DNA of 10,188 nt from Actinomycetota bacterium (GTDB taxonomy: Bacteria; Actinomycetota; Actinomycetes; Actinomycetales; Cellulomonadaceae), in the NCBI GenBank assembly GCA_018898235.1, contig JAHIJU010000097.1, forward strand, positions 1-10,188, read 5' to 3'. A model generated the notes under the pieces. It made no database searches and was not told where the DNA came from. It saw nothing but the letters and a program-made list of their open reading frames with translations. The position numbers and the translations under genes are program-made. Positions 8,833 through 10,188 of the stretch are shown in pieces (the first letter of the stretch is position 1; each line of letters opens with the position of its first letter).

Positions 8833-8883
8833 ATGGACCTGGAAGCACCCGCCGCGGTGGCACGATGTGGGCCATGTCGCTGA
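8833..8883 (+). CDS. Possible 16-codon leader peptide overlapping the whiA start
   Basis: A 16-residue frame MDLEAPAAVARCGPCR starts at ATG 8833, with AGGAG (8819-8823) 9 nt upstream, a better ribosome site than whiA has. It ends with TGA 8881-8883, 10 nt inside whiA in another frame, so it could couple translation to whiA on a message from the upstream promoter. The two cysteines near its end recall cysteine-responsive leader peptides of actinobacteria. Against it: only about 9 of 16 third positions are G or C, unlike real genes here, and the overlap with the whiA start constrains the sequence. Conservation is untested. Confidence 0.25.
   Translation: MDLEAPAAVARCGPCR
8861..8866 (+). promoter_or_regulatory. 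Possible leaderless -10 of whiA
   Basis: CACGAT ends 7 nt before ATG 8874, the same geometry as TAGGCT before uvrC. The first base deviates from TANNNT. There is no usable Shine-Dalgarno at this ATG, which favours leaderless initiation or coupling to the upstream short frame. Confidence 0.4.
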
Positions 8884-9854
8884 CGGCCCAGGTCAAGGAC
8901 GAGCTCGCCCGGCTGAAGATCGACAAGACGTCATGCCGCAAGGCCGAGGTCTCGGCCACGCTGCGGTTCGCGGGCGGCCTGCACATCATCTCCGGCCGGA
9001 TCGTGATCGAGGCCGAGCTGGACACGGCCATCGCTGCGCGGCGGCTGCGCCAGGCGATCCTGGACGTCTACGGGCACACGGCGGAGATCATCGTGGTCAC
9101 CGGGGGCGGGTTGCGGCGCGGCAGCCGCTACGTCGTCCGGGTGATCAAGGACGGTGAGTCGTTGGCCCGCCAGACGGGTCTGCTCGACAACCGGGGTCGC
9201 CCGGTACGTGGTCTGCCCTCCCAGGTGGTCTCAGCAGGTGTGGGTGAGGCCGAGGCGGCCTGGCGCGGGGCGTTCATCGCGCACGGGTCGTTGACGGAAC
9301 CGGGCCGTTCGGCGGCCCTCGAGGTGACCTGCCCGGGTCCGGAGGCCGCGCTGGCGCTGGTCGGTGCGGCGCGTCGTCTGGGTGTCGCCGCCAAGGCACG
9401 TGAGGTGCGCGGCGTGGACCGCGTGGTCATCCGCGACGGCGACGCGATCTCGGCGATGCTCATCCGGCTGGGCGCCCATGAGGCGATGCTGGTCTGGGAG
9501 GAGCGCCGGGTGCGGCGTGAGGTGCGCGGCACGGCGAACCGGCTGGCGAACTTCGACGACGCGAACCTGCGACGGTCGGCGCGCGCTGCGGTGGCCGCCG
9601 GCGCAAGGGTCGAGCGGGCCTTCGAGATCCTGGGGGAGGACCTCCCGGAGCACCTGCGTCAGGCGGGCGAGCTGCGGTTGGCGCACAAGGAGGCCTCGCT
9701 GGAGGAGCTCGGCCGGTTGTCCGACCCGCCGTTGACCAAGGACGCGGTGGCCGGCCGGATCCGGCGTCTGCTGGCCACGGCGGACAAGCGCGCCGCCGAG
9801 CTGGGGATCCCGGACACCGAGGCCGGGCTCAACTTCGACCTGCTCGACCTCTGA
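8874..9854 (+). CDS. whiA: Sporulation/cell-division transcription factor WhiA
   Basis: WhiA is a DNA-binding regulator. In Streptomyces it acts with WhiB to switch on division and sporulation genes; in non-sporulating Gram-positives it affects division and chromosome segregation. The protein has 326 residues, the family length. The degenerate LAGLIDADG-like part covers about 1-220, with SCRKAEVSATLRFAGGLHI (20-38), RRGSRYVVRV (81-90), AAWRGAFIAHGSLTEPGRS (128-146) and the near-invariant GVDRVVIRDGDAI (180-192). RLANFDDANLRRSARAAVAA (223-242) leads to the C-terminal helix-turn-helix around 274-302 (ASLEELG, LTKDAVAGRIRRLL). The ATG at 8874 matches the usual N-terminus; in-frame ATG 8865 would add three residues. 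yvcK, its usual neighbour, is displaced by the UvrA2-like gene, so whiA must have its own promoter here. gap follows after 220 bp. Confidence 0.96.
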   Translation: MSLTAQVKDELARLKIDKTSCRKAEVSATLRFAGGLHIISGRIVIEAELDTAIAARRLRQAILDVYGHTAEIIVVTGGGLRRGSRYVVRVIKDGESLARQTGLLDNRGRPVRGLPSQVVSAGVGEAEAAWRGAFIAHGSLTEPGRSAALEVTCPGPEAALALVGAARRLGVAAKAREVRGVDRVVIRDGDAISAMLIRLGAHEAMLVWEERRVRREVRGTANRLANFDDANLRRSARAAVAAGARVERAFEILGEDLPEHLRQAGELRLAHKEASLEELGRLSDPPLTKDAVAGRIRRLLATADKRAAELGIPDTEAGLNFDLLDL

Positions 9855-9917
9855 CAGGCCGCTGACCTGCGGGTGCGCCCCCGGACCTACGTCATGGCGA
9901 CCCTCGGTCTTTCGATA

Positions 9918-9923
9918 TAGGGT
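9918..9923 (+). promoter_or_regulatory. Candidate -10 of the gap promoter
   Basis: TAGGGT, within the AT-richer GATATAGGGT, fits TANNNT, and TGGCGA lies 17 nt upstream as a weak -35 (3 of 6 matches to TTGACA). The start would be near 9930, giving gap an untranslated leader of about 145 nt. The stretch 9910-9955 is clearly less GC-rich than its surroundings, as expected of a promoter. Confidence 0.5.
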
Positions 9924-9956
9924 CATGTCATCCGATCGTCACACAACAGCAACGCG

Positions 9957-9977
9957 CCGGGAACGAAATCGTCCCGG
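9957..9977 (+). repeat. Hairpin in the whiA-gap intergenic region
   Basis: CCGGGA (9957-9962) pairs with TCCCGG (9972-9977) across a 9-nt loop ACGAAATCG, whose CG ends can pair further. It could be a late terminator for whiA, an operator, or part of the gap leader. It overlaps two tandem 10-bp copies (ATCGTCCCGG and ATCGTCCTGG, 9968-9987). Confidence 0.35.
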
Positions 9978-10008
9978 ATCGTCCTGGGGCGGTCGGGGCC
10001 GCACATCG

Positions 10009-10020
10009 ACGTGCACACGT
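10009..10020. promoter_or_regulatory. 12-bp inverted repeat in the gap leader
   Basis: ACGTG and CACGT flank a 2-bp CA spacer, a perfect 5-2-5 inverted repeat of the size bound by dimeric regulators. It is about 55-66 bp before the gap start codon and inside the predicted leader. No specific regulator can be named. Confidence 0.3.
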
Positions 10021-10039
10021 GACATCGCAATCAACTGGT

Positions 10040-10058
10040 GCGTCGACCCCCTCGACGC
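10040..10058 (+). promoter_or_regulatory. Leader hairpin next to the gap ribosome-binding site
   Basis: GCGTCGA (10040-10046) and TCGACGC (10052-10058) form a perfect 7-bp stem with a CCCCC loop, ending 5 nt before the Shine-Dalgarno GAGGAGG (10064-10070). A stable hairpin at this position can shield the mRNA or tune ribosome access. It is not a terminator: no T-tract follows. Confidence 0.45.
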
Positions 10059-10063
10059 GACCT

Positions 10064-10070
10064 GAGGAGG
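10064..10070 (+). promoter_or_regulatory. Strong Shine-Dalgarno of gap
   Basis: GAGGAGG is the strongest ribosome-binding site in the window. It ends 4 nt before GTG 10075, slightly close, and it fixes that GTG as the start. It contrasts with the apparently leaderless genes upstream and suits a highly expressed glycolytic enzyme. Confidence 0.8.
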
Positions 10071-10074
10071 GCTA

Positions 10075-10188
10075 GTGACCATCAAGGTCGGGATCAACGG
10101 CTTCGGCCGGATCGGGCGCAACTTCTACCGGGCGATCATCGCCTCGGGCGCTGACATCGAGATCGTCGGGGTCAACGACCTGACGGAC
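10075..10188 (+). CDS. gap: Glyceraldehyde-3-phosphate dehydrogenase, N-terminal fragment (runs off window)
   Basis: GAPDH catalyses the NAD-dependent oxidative phosphorylation of glyceraldehyde-3-phosphate in cytoplasmic glycolysis. Only 38 residues are visible, but they carry the diagnostic Rossmann start: MTIKVGINGFGRIGRN with the GxGxxGR nucleotide-binding loop, then FYRAIIASG and VGVNDLTD, where Asn-Asp binds the adenine ribose side. The start is GTG 10075, set by the Shine-Dalgarno and by the family N-terminus. The catalytic cysteine lies outside the window. In actinobacteria gap commonly follows whiA and is often followed by pgk and tpi, which would be expected beyond the right edge. 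Confidence 0.96.
   Translation, partial: MTIKVGINGFGRIGRNFYRAIIASGADIEIVGVNDLTD

Noticed and set aside
8865..8873. whiA start at ATG 8865 (MWAM...)
   Set aside because: It overlaps the CACGAT element, has no Shine-Dalgarno, and adds residues not typical of the family; 8874 gives the standard length.
9925..10065. 46-codon frame in the gap leader ending at the gap Shine-Dalgarno
   Set aside because: Third positions are only about 60% G/C against well above 90% in real genes here, it has no ribosome site, and it starts 1 nt after the presumed -10. Stop-free runs of this length are common in GC-rich DNA.

Overview
The window is chromosomal DNA from a high-GC Gram-positive bacterium (Actinomycetota). 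The sequence is about 70% G+C by eye, and the coding frames show very GC-rich third positions. The gene set uvrA, uvrC, rapZ, yvcK, whiA and gap is the conserved actinobacterial housekeeping block. The UvrC and WhiA sequences look most like Micrococcales (for example Cellulomonas relatives), but that placement is by eye only.

Layout, left to right. (1) Positions 2-1483 (+) hold the C-terminal half of the canonical nucleotide-excision-repair ATPase UvrA. (2) Convergent to it, 1578-2072 (-) is an OsmC/Ohr-family thiol peroxidase. (3) Divergent from that, 2203-4242 (+) is UvrC. It is followed by rapZ (4239-5180) with a 4-nt ATGA overlap, and then by yvcK (5186-6217), which has a well-placed Shine-Dalgarno inside the end of rapZ. 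(4) A 63-bp convergent gap forms a nested inverted repeat that looks like a two-way terminator. (5) Positions 6281-8659 (-) encode a UvrA2/DrrC-like duplicated ABC ATPase that lacks the UvrB-binding module. (6) Divergent from it, 8874-9854 (+) is the sporulation/cell-division regulator WhiA. (7) After a 220-bp, less GC-rich leader, the 5' end of gap (GAPDH) starts at 10075 and runs off the window.

The genes fall into three themes: DNA repair and protection (uvrA, uvrC, the UvrA2-like protein), the rapZ-yvcK-whiA group that links cell-envelope sugar metabolism to division, and peroxide defence (osmC). The clearest regulatory signal lies in front of uvrC. It is a near-consensus actinobacterial DNA-damage promoter (TGTCGGT, spacer, TAGGCT) of the LexA-independent RecA-NDp/PafBC type, ending 7 nt before the ATG, so uvrC is predicted to be damage-inducible and leaderless. 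Similar -10-like hexamers lie 6-7 nt before the osmC, rapZ and whiA starts.

The main structural oddity is that the normally contiguous yvcK-whiA pair is split by the opposite-strand UvrA2-like gene. I see no tRNA, rRNA, CRISPR array, transposon or prophage, and no evidence of a wholly new multi-gene system. Most of the window is ordinary conserved core, and the interest is in regulation and in the local rearrangement.
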